Shown piece after piece: positions 1-6,138 of a DNA stretch of 11,253 nucleotides (positions are counted from its first letter, which is position 1; each line of letters starts with the position of its first letter). The stretch lies in assembly GCA_018065765.1 (NCBI GenBank), contig JAGHSR010000077.1:1-11253 (forward strand). Direction: 5' to 3'. A program made the translations under genes and the position numbers. Below the pieces are notes generated by a model, which searched no databases, had not been told where the DNA came from, and worked only from the letters and a program-made list of their open reading frames with translations. Origin of the DNA: Candidatus Colicola coprequi (GTDB lineage: Bacteria > Bacteroidota > Bacteroidia > Bacteroidales > Paludibacteraceae).

Positions 1-132
1 TGAGTTTATGATTCCTGTCACTCCATCTCTGTGTTGTTCTTGACCATTGGCATCAATGTAAGGTACATTGTTGATTGCCCACAGTCCTGCGCATAGCGTC
101 AGGGCTGCAAAAAGAGAAAAAAGTTTTTTCAT
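1..132 (-). CDS. Exported protein, N-terminal fragment (runs off window)
   Basis: This is the first 44 codons of a protein whose remainder lies beyond the left edge. It starts MKKLFSLFAALTLCAGLWA, a typical type I signal peptide: two lysines, a hydrophobic core and a small residue before the likely cut after Ala19. There is no lipobox, because Leu precedes the only Cys. The visible mature part reads NNVPYIDANGQEQ and onward with no stop. From memory, exported Bacteroidales surface proteins with beta-helix or repeat domains often begin with a similar V-x-Y-[IL]-D-x-N-G stretch after the signal peptide. That is a weak hint and does not identify the family. Transcription probably comes from the promoter near 592-623, giving a leader of roughly 450 nt. 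Function is unknown. Confidence 0.75.
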   Translation of the reverse strand, partial: MKKLFSLFAALTLCAGLWAINNVPYIDANGQEQHRDGVTGIINS

Positions 133-341
133 AATTGTTTAGTTGTTTTGTTAGTTATCTAGTTGACTAGGAAAATAGGAAACTAGAGAACCGAGGTTAA
201 TAATTTTATTTTTTATTACACGTTGTATGTAAGTTGCTTATTTTCAATGAATTACCACCCCCAGTCGCGTTCGACAACAAGTTCGCAAAGGTCGATACCA
301 TTACATTTAATCGACAGGCGACTTGTGTCTGGCACCCTTCT

Positions 342-409
342 CGAACATAGTTCTTAAGGGGACCCGCTGCCTCCGCTCTCCCCATGCGAACAAGTTCTTT
401 GGGGACCCC
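342..409. repeat. Two-copy CGAACA-AGTTCTT-GGGGACCC motif
   Basis: Copy one spans 342-366 and copy two 387-409, in the same orientation. Both share CGAACA, AGTTCTT and GGGGACCC with a 2-nt length difference. The GAACAAGTTC core of copy two is itself a perfect palindrome (GAAC-AA/TT-GTTC type), and copy one has it with one extra base. Weaker relatives begin near 272 (CGACAACAAGTTCG) and 312 (CGACAGGCGACTTG). The pattern fits either a dispersed intergenic repeat or a protein-binding site array; sequence alone does not decide. Confidence 0.5.
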
Positions 410-430
410 ATAATAATTTCGGAGGAGGGG

Positions 431-460
431 CAAATGTTTAATCGCTTGCGATATTATTTG
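431..460. other. Hairpin with interior loop
   Basis: CAAAT (431-435) pairs with ATTTG (456-460), and ATCGC (441-445) pairs with GCGAT (448-452), leaving a TT loop and an unequal interior loop. It lies in the proposed leader of the gene at the left edge. No T-tract follows on the minus strand, so it is unlikely to be an intrinsic terminator. Confidence 0.35.
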
Positions 461-591
461 TGTAAGGTGGCATTTATTCGGTTGACGATTGACAATGCAC
501 AATGCAGGATTGGCAAACTGAATCCCATAAAATGTGTCATAATTTTTAGATTAGAGTAGATACCTTGTGATAGTTTTCCATTTTTCGGGTG

Positions 592-623
592 CAAAGATAC
601 AAAGAAAATTTGGAAGATGCAAA
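592..623 (-). promoter_or_regulatory. Bacteroidetes-type promoter (-33/-7)
   Basis: On the minus strand TTTG (620-623) is followed after exactly 20 nt by TATCTTTG (592-599), matching the Bacteroidetes consensus TTTG-N19-21-TAnnTTTG. An AT-rich near-palindrome (CTTTTTTGCAAAAAG, 633-647) sits just upstream. It lies between the CHAT gene stop and the exported protein at the left edge, so it probably drives that gene with a leader of about 450 nt, or a small RNA. Confidence 0.7.
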
Positions 624-720
624 TTTTTATCACTTTTTTGCAAAAAGATGTAATCTGACAACAAAAAGGACTAAAAAAATCTATGGACAGGTCGCAATCA
701 AAATAATAGGAGGGGAATAA

Positions 721-757
721 GAGGTAAGAACGCTACGCTGTAGGAGGTAAGAACGCT
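721..757. repeat. 14-nt direct repeat after the CHAT gene
   Basis: GAGGTAAGAACGCT occurs at 721-734 and again at 744-757, 23 nt apart start to start. The spacer contains the palindrome CTAC-GCT-GTAG (733-743). It lies 11 nt beyond the CHAT gene stop codon. No strong intrinsic terminator is visible here. Confidence 0.55.
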
Positions 758-767
758 GGAGTTCGAT

Positions 768-3700
768 TTAGTTCGGGGCGTCCAAGAGGATGAAAGCAGC
801 CCAGTATTCGGGTTCTTCAAATTCCTCTCGCACAGTCTGTCTTGCTCGTGTCAGGGCTTCGGTTATGGGCAAGCCGGAAGTCAAGTTGGTGTAGAACTCG
901 GTCATCAAGAGTTGGGTAGCTTGGTCGCTCACCGGCCACAGAGACATGATTAGGCTTTTGACGCCTGCTTGTTTGAAACCGCGTTGCAGTCCGGCGACTC
1001 CATCTCCGGTGATGTCTCCGGAGGCAGTTTCGCATGCAGATAAGACAGCAAGATGGACTTGGTTCATATCGATGGCAGCAATCTCTTTGGCAGTCAAGAT
1101 ACCATCTTCTGCGCCCTCTGGGACAGGTTGTCCGCTCCAAGCCAATTGTGCCCCTGCGAGTAATAAACCGGTACGAGACATTGAGTAGTCGAAGGAGTTA
1201 TCCTTTTCCATATCGGTCATTTGCAGGAAAGAAACATTTTGTTTAGCCCTCTGCTCTGCCAAAGAAGGAGGTAAGTAGAACCCGTGTGTGCCGATGTGCA
1301 ATATGTCACGGAAATTGCCGGACAATGCCTTGAAAGACTCCTCGTTGCCGTGCGCCCCCGAATAGACCTTCGCAGAGACAAACAAGCGACTAATCTCACT
1401 CACCTCCTTGAGAGTTCCGCTCAAATATGCAATCTCGGATGTTGTCAGGGAGCTATTGACAAGTCCTGTAGTAGCAAGGTCTTGCGAAAAATGTTGTGCA
1501 AATTCGCGCGAAGAAGACTGCATCTGTTCGGGCGTCAGGTTGTAGGTCAAGCCACCGTATAGAATAGCCGAAGAGGGTGTATGGGCAATATCCGAAGATG
1601 GTATGGCGGCAGAATCCGAAGATATGGAAGTACTGTATTGAGTTGCGTGCAGGCATAACTCGCGTGTAGAGCTGAGTCGGTGCATTTCGTATCGGTCAGC
1701 GATGGTGGAATCAGAAGAGAGTGGCAGATATTCGATTGCCACCTGATAGAGCAAGCCATCCGGCGAGAAGAAAATACGGTCGCCGGCTTGCATATTGGGC
1801 AAGAGGCGATTCCAGACGAGTTCTGCGACCGGTTTGCCTCCAAAATCATAATCGTAAATATCGGTTTTGTGGCTAAGATTGAGCACGGAACGAAGTTCTG
1901 CCTCACTGAACAGACGAATGAATTGGGGTTGTTCGTGCGCGCGCAGCGCGAGCGCGCAGTACTCAATGGAGTCGCTGGTCAGAGGAACTCGCATGAACTC
2001 AATGGCTATATCGTGCTCCTTGAGTTGGCGGCAGACATCTTGCCAAGAGATTGACCAACGGGATTGACCATCGCGGAAAGCAGCAGAACGTTGGAGCAAC
2101 TGTTTCTCCATTTGCTCGGCCTGCTCGATGTATTTAGGGATGGCAGGTGACTGAGGATTGGAGACGCGTTCGCGAGCAATGAACTGTTTTTTGTCCGACA
2201 ATTGGTTCCACATAGCGATGAGTTGCTCATCGCCACTGGACAAGATGGACTGCTGCACAGCGGTGGATGCCGACAAAAGGACACCTTTCAAGAACAAGAT
2301 ATTATCGTAGGCGAATTGCGCCACTTGAGCGTTTTCGGCGGCATAGCGAAAAGCAAAACGTGGGTAAGCCAATTCAAAAGGATACTTAAGATTAGACCAA
2401 AAACCGGCACGCTGATTTTCGGATAGATAATTGATGGTTGAGACAAACAAATAACGACCTAAAACGCTGGCTTGGAAGAAATAATCCTGTGCCTGATCGT
2501 AGCGGTTTTGGTTGGCATACAACACCCCTAAATTGACCAAAGAAGATATGTAGTCGGGATGGTTGGTGCCGATGGTATTTAGTTGTATATCAATCGCTTG
2601 CAGGAATGATTGTTCGGCTTCCGTAAAATTACCCATGCGAGCGTAAGCGGCAGCCAGATTGATAAGCGAAGAGGCGTACATGGGATGGTTGGTGCCAATG
2701 GTTTTCTGCTGGATTCCGAGTGCCTCCTGAACACATTCCACATATCCGGTCATGTTGTCCGTTTTGGAATACACAAGGCCAAGACTATTAAGAACGGAGG
2801 TATAGCCGATATTGGATTCTGCTCCGTTGGCACGATAGATATTGCGTGCTTGTGCCAAGACGCGTTCGGCGTCTTCGTAGCGTGCTAAGCCAAAATAGAG
2901 GGAACCGAGATTGGATAGGGTATGTGCGTAATCGACATGCTGTTCACCAAGTGTTTGTTGCTGAATATTCAGTGCTTTCAGAAAAGATTGTTCGGATTTG
3001 GAGTGATTGCCGACACGCAGATAGAGTGTACCCAAGTTGTTGAGGTTAAGCGCATATCCTGTCGGATTATCCGATGTGGCGGACAGGATATCTATCGCCG
3101 TCAGCAAGCATTGCTCCTGGTGTTGATAGTCTCCTAATGCCTCATAAATAACGCTTTTGTTTCCGAGAATCATAGCGTAGTTGGAGTGTGAAGACCCCTG
3201 TAGTGTTTGTACTACTTGCAATGCCCGGTCATACAACAGCAGAGCATCAGTGAACTTGCCTTGTTTGGACAGGACGAGAGCCATATCGTTCAGCACGGCA
3301 GCAAACTGAAGATCATAGACCTGTTGGTTATCTTGCAATATCTGCATGCACGAGTCAAAGCATTGCTGTGCCAGAGCAGAATTGCCGATTTCATCACAGA
3401 CGATTCCCATCTTCCCCCAAGTAACAGCCACTTCGGGAGCGTTTTCGCCCAATGTATATTGCTGCAGTTGTAGTATATTGTTGAGTTGGTCAGCAGCAGC
3501 GGCATAGTTATTTTGAGCCAAATACAAGTCCGTGAGATGTTGCAAAGAGAGGATATAATCGGGATGGGCATTCCCCAAGAGAGAATCTTGGAGATTGAGG
3601 GCACGTGTGTAATACTGTTCAGCAAGTGAAAAATTGCCATCTTCAGTAGCTTTATCGGCTATTTTGCGCATCAAGACAGCACATTCGGGCGAATCGGGCG

Positions 3701-4157
3701 TATATAGTTGGCGCACGGCTAATGCGCCTTCATAGTCAAGGTCAGCCTCCATGTTAATAATCCGTTGTTCGCGAACGGTATGGAGGCATTGTAAGGTGAA
3801 GGTGTAGTCGGAATGCTGTTTGCCTTGTAGTTGTTCTCGCAAGGCGAGAGCCTGCAGATAGGTATATTCAGCACTATCCAACTCGTTCATTTCGAAGAAA
3901 ATAGAAGCTTTCAGGTTGAGACAGAGGGCATATTCCTCATTCTCTCCCTTCTCTTGGCTGCATCCGTCCAATGCGGCACAGATATTGTCCAGAGCGCAGG
4001 TGTAGTTGTGTTGAGCCCGGCAAGAGTCAGCACGGTTGTAGAGAGATATATAGTCAAAACTGGCGGAATGTGCCCAAGCACACCCCGCCAACATGAGACA
4101 AGTAATCAGAAAGCGATTAGTTAGTAGCCAACGTGAAGTTGTTGCAGATGTCGTCAT
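768..4157 (-). CDS. TPR-CHAT protease lipoprotein
   Basis: This is a 1129-residue protein predicted to be a caspase-fold cysteine protease controlled by a TPR scaffold. Residues 1-26 look like a lipoprotein signal: hydrophobic LLTNRFLITCLMLAGC with lipobox L23-A24-G25-C26. About a dozen TPR units of about 42 residues fill roughly 35-565, with repeated N-x-L-G-x-L-Y and A-x-x-x-F/Y-x-x-A patterns. A helical linker (about 570-700) leads to the CHAT domain (about 710-1129). The catalytic pair is intact: His958 in HIGTHGF and Cys1042 in LSACETASGD. CHAT proteins are relatives of caspases and separase. The mature N-terminus (CAWAHSAS) lacks the acidic surface-export signal of Bacteroidetes, so the periplasmic face of the outer membrane is my inference. 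The ATG at 4157 lies inside the upstream gene (41-nt overlap). I chose it because it restores the whole signal peptide and has AAGGTGG about 7 nt upstream; the next Met (22) would lose it. It is the third gene of an operon. Substrate unknown. Confidence 0.9.
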   Translation of the reverse strand: MTTSATTSRWLLTNRFLITCLMLAGCAWAHSASFDYISLYNRADSCRAQHNYTCALDNICAALDGCSQEKGENEEYALCLNLKASIFFEMNELDSAEYTYLQALALREQLQGKQHSDYTFTLQCLHTVREQRIINMEADLDYEGALAVRQLYTPDSPECAVLMRKIADKATEDGNFSLAEQYYTRALNLQDSLLGNAHPDYILSLQHLTDLYLAQNNYAAAADQLNNILQLQQYTLGENAPEVAVTWGKMGIVCDEIGNSALAQQCFDSCMQILQDNQQVYDLQFAAVLNDMALVLSKQGKFTDALLLYDRALQVVQTLQGSSHSNYAMILGNKSVIYEALGDYQHQEQCLLTAIDILSATSDNPTGYALNLNNLGTLYLRVGNHSKSEQSFLKALNIQQQTLGEQHVDYAHTLSNLGSLYFGLARYEDAERVLAQARNIYRANGAESNIGYTSVLNSLGLVYSKTDNMTGYVECVQEALGIQQKTIGTNHPMYASSLINLAAAYARMGNFTEAEQSFLQAIDIQLNTIGTNHPDYISSLVNLGVLYANQNRYDQAQDYFFQASVLGRYLFVSTINYLSENQRAGFWSNLKYPFELAYPRFAFRYAAENAQVAQFAYDNILFLKGVLLSASTAVQQSILSSGDEQLIAMWNQLSDKKQFIARERVSNPQSPAIPKYIEQAEQMEKQLLQRSAAFRDGQSRWSISWQDVCRQLKEHDIAIEFMRVPLTSDSIEYCALALRAHEQPQFIRLFSEAELRSVLNLSHKTDIYDYDFGGKPVAELVWNRLLPNMQAGDRIFFSPDGLLYQVAIEYLPLSSDSTIADRYEMHRLSSTRELCLHATQYSTSISSDSAAIPSSDIAHTPSSAILYGGLTYNLTPEQMQSSSREFAQHFSQDLATTGLVNSSLTTSEIAYLSGTLKEVSEISRLFVSAKVYSGAHGNEESFKALSGNFRDILHIGTHGFYLPPSLAEQRAKQNVSFLQMTDMEKDNSFDYSMSRTGLLLAGAQLAWSGQPVPEGAEDGILTAKEIAAIDMNQVHLAVLSACETASGDITGDGVAGLQRGFKQAGVKSLIMSLWPVSDQATQLLMTEFYTNLTSGLPITEALTRARQTVREEFEEPEYWAAFILLDAPN

Positions 4158-4830
4158 TGTTAACCACCTTCATGTAGTAAACGCCTGTTTCTTCCGGCAT
4201 GAACATAACTTCGCAGTCGAGATCATAACTTTCGTCGGAGGCAACAATTTTCTTGTTAGCGTCCATGATGATGATGTCGAGGTCGGAATCGCCATCACCC
4301 ACGACAGCGATGTGAGCCATTTCGCCACCTTCAAATTCGCAAGCGTAAACCTGGTAGCTGGAAGCATACACGGTCCCTGATACGACATAAGCACCCCCAA
4401 CGGCCCCCCGAGCATAAGCAAGGTCAGCAGCTTGAGCCTGACGACGTTTGATTTCCTCAACGCGCTCAGCAATACTTGGGTTGTTGCCACTCATTTCCAT
4501 AGCATCAGCTACTAATTGGTCAATAGACAGAGCCGGTTTGGTCTCTTTGACACGTTGATCCGGATTTTGAGCCCCTGCTTCATCCAATTTGATGGTTTCG
4601 GCGTTCATAGGAATGCCTACAAGGATATCAGCTGCCTCTGTCAGAGCAAAAGCAGAACCATTTTCGTAGCCATACGCTGCGAGCTTATGAGCCATTTTCC
4701 AGCTGGCGATTACGGAACTTTCGAAAGAAGCATTAGCACGAGCCTTGCGAGCTTCTTCGACTTTCTGTTGTGCGTCATTACCGCATGATACCATCAGAGC
4801 AACGATGGCCAAAAACATGAGTTTTTTCAT
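4117..4830 (-). CDS. Small lipoprotein with C-terminal PPC-like domain
   Basis: This is a 237-residue predicted lipoprotein. MKKLMFLAIVALMVSC is a lipoprotein signal with the lipidated Cys at 16. Residues 20-140 are rich in Ala, Glu, Lys and Arg and probably helical. Residues about 148-237 look like a pre-peptidase C-terminal (PPC) type beta-sandwich: an acidic GDGDSDLDIIIMD run (178-190), then PEETGVYYMKV (212-222) and a final NNFTLAT strand. PPC domains usually sit at the end of secreted proteases or bind ligands or calcium; here the domain stands apart from any protease but between two protease genes. Cys164, 206 and 229 could form a disulfide in the periplasm. The gene begins 89 nt after the C14 peptidase stop and its 3' end overlaps the CHAT gene by 41 nt, so translational coupling is likely. 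I infer an adaptor, inhibitor or substrate role; the PPC call is by pattern only. Confidence 0.85.
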   Translation of the reverse strand: MKKLMFLAIVALMVSCGNDAQQKVEEARKARANASFESSVIASWKMAHKLAAYGYENGSAFALTEAADILVGIPMNAETIKLDEAGAQNPDQRVKETKPALSIDQLVADAMEMSGNNPSIAERVEEIKRRQAQAADLAYARGAVGGAYVVSGTVYASSYQVYACEFEGGEMAHIAVVGDGDSDLDIIIMDANKKIVASDESYDLDCEVMFMPEETGVYYMKVVNNDDICNNFTLATN

Positions 4831-4869
4831 AATGATTGTTTGTTATTAGATTGATTGAGGAATAAGGGT

Positions 4870-4919
4870 TCGATGGAGTCGATATTTCGATGGGTCGATG
4901 AATCGAGGATTCGAGGGAG
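4870..4919. repeat. Octamer tandem repeat built on TCGA
   Basis: Six imperfect units follow each other: TCGATGGAG, TCGATATT, TCGATGGG, TCGATGAA, TCGAGGAT and TCGAGGGAG. It fills more than half of the 89-nt gap between the C14 peptidase and the small lipoprotein. Because TCGA is self-complementary, the transcript can fold in several ways, for example GAATC-CTC-GATTC on the minus strand. No promoter was seen in this gap, so the repeat should lie inside the operon mRNA. Confidence 0.7.
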
Positions 4920-5780
4920 TTAGAAAACTTTATCTTCTTTGGAGTCGGAAGGGATGTCCATTGTAGGACTTTGCGTGAATGGAACGACCTGTTTGATGGT
5001 TCCCTTGATACGATTGAGCAGAGAGGCATTGCTGAGAGAGCCCAACTGCTCTTTTTGTTGACAAAGTGCATAGGTGAGTGACCCCATACCATTGTATTCA
5101 AAGTTGCATTGATAGGATTTGCAAGCACTGATTTGCACCCATTGGACTGTATTTTGGTTGCTCATTGTGTATTGGGGGAACTCACCGGGTATTTTGAAAA
5201 TATCGGAAGTGCCACGCACCACCACTTTGGCGGTGTCGGTAACGCTGCGCGTCATTTCTCCACTATGGCAAGCGTCAGCCACAACGACTATTTTGCCTTC
5301 ATCTCCAATCTTTCCACGAATAGACGTCAGCCACAAGTTCAGCTGGTCATCAAGGATGTGATTTTGCCCTTCATAGACACCTTTTTTGAACGAACGTGCA
5401 GCGTCGTACGGAATCCACGCTTCGTCATAGCCATCCTCCTCATCGCCGTGTACATCGGTGATTTGCTGTCCATGTCCGGAGAAGTGGATATAAACCACAT
5501 CGCCTTTGTTCACTTTGTTAATCAGTTTGTAGAACTCCGCCTGAATAGCTGCGCAGGTGGCTTTTTCGTTTTTCAGCGTAGCGATATCCTTGCTCTGGAA
5601 GCCATTGGCTTGCAGCAAATCCAGAACGGCTGGGATATCCTTATCGCCGTTAATCAGGTTCCATCCTCCTTTGGCAGGATAGGGTCCAATACCAATTACC
5701 AGTGCATACTTACCGGCAGCGTGAAGCACAACAGTTGACAAAGTTGCAAGGAGGAAAATTACAACAACACGTTTTTGCAT
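4920..5780 (-). CDS. Secreted caspase/metacaspase-like peptidase (C14)
   Basis: This is a 286-residue exported cysteine peptidase of the caspase family. A type I signal peptide (MQKRVVVIFLLATLSTVVLHA) ends near residue 21, and the catalytic domain starts directly with KYALVIGIGPY. His103 in HFSGHGQ and Cys171 in VVADACHSG form the expected dyad. An acidic stretch with GDEEDGYDEAWIPYD (112-126) resembles metacaspases, which use acidic residues there to bind basic P1 residues; Arg/Lys specificity is therefore likely but unproven. There is no extra domain, so it is a minimal soluble enzyme. The frame is open for 30 codons further upstream, but the promoter (5808-5838) lies inside that extension and the extension would bury the signal peptide, so I start at 5780. 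It is the first gene of an operon with the PPC-like lipoprotein and the CHAT lipoprotein. Confidence 0.9.
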   Translation of the reverse strand: MQKRVVVIFLLATLSTVVLHAAGKYALVIGIGPYPAKGGWNLINGDKDIPAVLDLLQANGFQSKDIATLKNEKATCAAIQAEFYKLINKVNKGDVVYIHFSGHGQQITDVHGDEEDGYDEAWIPYDAARSFKKGVYEGQNHILDDQLNLWLTSIRGKIGDEGKIVVVADACHSGEMTRSVTDTAKVVVRGTSDIFKIPGEFPQYTMSNQNTVQWVQISACKSYQCNFEYNGMGSLTYALCQQKEQLGSLSNASLLNRIKGTIKQVVPFTQSPTMDIPSDSKEDKVF

Positions 5781-5807
5781 AATCCTACATTTTAATAAAA
5801 TCCGCTG

Positions 5808-5838
5808 CAAAGGTAATACTTTTTTTTGAGTAAACAAA
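5808..5838 (-). promoter_or_regulatory. Bacteroidetes-type promoter of the caspase/CHAT operon
   Basis: On the minus strand TTTG (5835-5838) is followed after 19 nt by TACCTTTG (5808-5815), a full match to the Bacteroidetes -33/-7 consensus. Transcription should start about 5800, giving a leader of roughly 20 nt before the ATG at 5780. The base context after -7 (TTTGCA) is shared with the promoter at 592-599. No other promoter was seen inside the three-gene operon. Confidence 0.75.
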
Positions 5839-5884
5839 CAATTGCAAGATTTTTTAGTCAAAAAAATCAAGAATGCAGCGAATA

Positions 5885-6015
5885 GCCCCCCAGACCCCCT
5901 AAAGGGGGAGATAGTCGTTAGTCGTTAGTTGTTAGTTGTTAGTCGTTAGTTGTTGGTTGTTGGTTGTTAGGAACCTCCTCTACATTTAGTGGAAGGAGGG
6001 AGGGGGGTAGAGGCT
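5885..6015. repeat. GC-rich inverted repeats flanking the heptamer array
   Basis: The left part (5885-5910) contains AGCCCCCCAG and then the palindrome CCCCCT-AAAGGGGG. The right part (about 5971-6015) contains CCTCCTCTAC facing GTGGAAGGAGG, then GGGAGGGGGGTAG and AGGCTA. The outer ends TAGCCCCCC (5883-5891) and GGGGGGTAGAGGCTA (6002-6016) are roughly complementary. From memory, CCCCCTAAAGGGGG-type palindromes recur between genes in many Bacteroidetes genomes. A non-autonomous mobile repeat is possible, but no target duplication was seen. Confidence 0.5.
5912..5967. repeat. Eight-copy heptamer array (TAGTYGT)
   Basis: Eight uninterrupted 7-nt units: TAGTCGT twice, TAGTTGT twice, TAGTCGT, TAGTTGT, then TGGTTGT twice. 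Variation is only C/T at position 5 and A/G at position 2. Such arrays change length easily by slippage. It lies about 75-130 nt upstream of the caspase operon -33 box, too far to alter its spacing. Confidence 0.85.
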
Positions 6016-6054
6016 ATCTGCAAGGTAACTTTGTAAGATCTCGGTCAAGTCTGC

Positions 6055-6109
6055 TTAATCACCCGTTAATCACCTATTAACCACCTATTAATCACCCGTT
6101 AATCACCCG
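6055..6109. repeat. Five-copy 11-nt tandem repeat
   Basis: The units are TTAATCACCCG, TTAATCACCTA, TTAACCACCTA, TTAATCACCCG and TTAATCACCCG, followed by a TTAAAG remnant. The period is exactly 11 nt, close to one helical turn, so each unit faces the same side of the DNA. It may be a simple minisatellite or an array of protein-binding sites. Confidence 0.85.
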
Positions 6110-6138
6110 TTAAAGGTAGCACAATAATCCGGCGGCGG

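Larger units (their letters stand above)
133..767. other. 635-nt intergenic region with promoter and degenerate repeats
   Basis: No convincing gene was found here. It contains a minus-strand promoter (592-623), a two-copy motif with weaker relatives (272-409), a hairpin (431-460), a doubled heptamer ACAATGC (492-505), a small palindrome CTAGT-TG-ACTAG (159-170) and a direct repeat (721-757). One frame is open for 98 codons on the minus strand at 206-502. It has no recognisable domain or signal, and its sequence follows the DNA repeats, so I do not call it a gene. The stretch between promoter and downstream start may be an untranslated leader or an uncharacterised small RNA. Confidence 0.6.

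Noticed and set aside
206..502. 98-codon open frame on the minus strand in the left gap
   Set aside because: No domain, signal or composition typical of a protein; its codons run through direct repeats and a hairpin; the start has no clear support.
633..647. AT-rich near-palindrome as terminator of the CHAT operon
   Set aside because: The stem is only A/T plus one G/C pair with no following T-tract that makes a good intrinsic terminator; it may instead be part of the adjacent promoter.
1936..1958. GC-rich hairpin (TGCGCGC/GCGCGCA) in the CHAT gene as an inserted repeat
   Set aside because: The encoded residues (ALALRAHEQPQFIRLF) fit the usual CHAT N-terminal pattern without an insertion, so it is explained by codon choice.
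768..4157. CHAT protein as part of a type III-E CRISPR (gRAMP/Craspase) system
   Set aside because: No CRISPR array or Cas7-like gene is in the window and the protein carries an export signal.
5109..5738. 209-codon open frame on the plus strand
   Set aside because: It lies wholly antisense to the C14 peptidase, whose catalytic motifs are intact; it has no recognisable features.
5781..5870. N-terminal 30-residue extension of the C14 peptidase
   Set aside because: It contains the promoter -33 and -7 boxes and would place 30 residues ahead of a good signal peptide.
6026..6033. TAACTTTG on the plus strand, resembling a -7 box
   Set aside because: No TTTG lies 19-21 nt upstream and no plus-strand gene follows.
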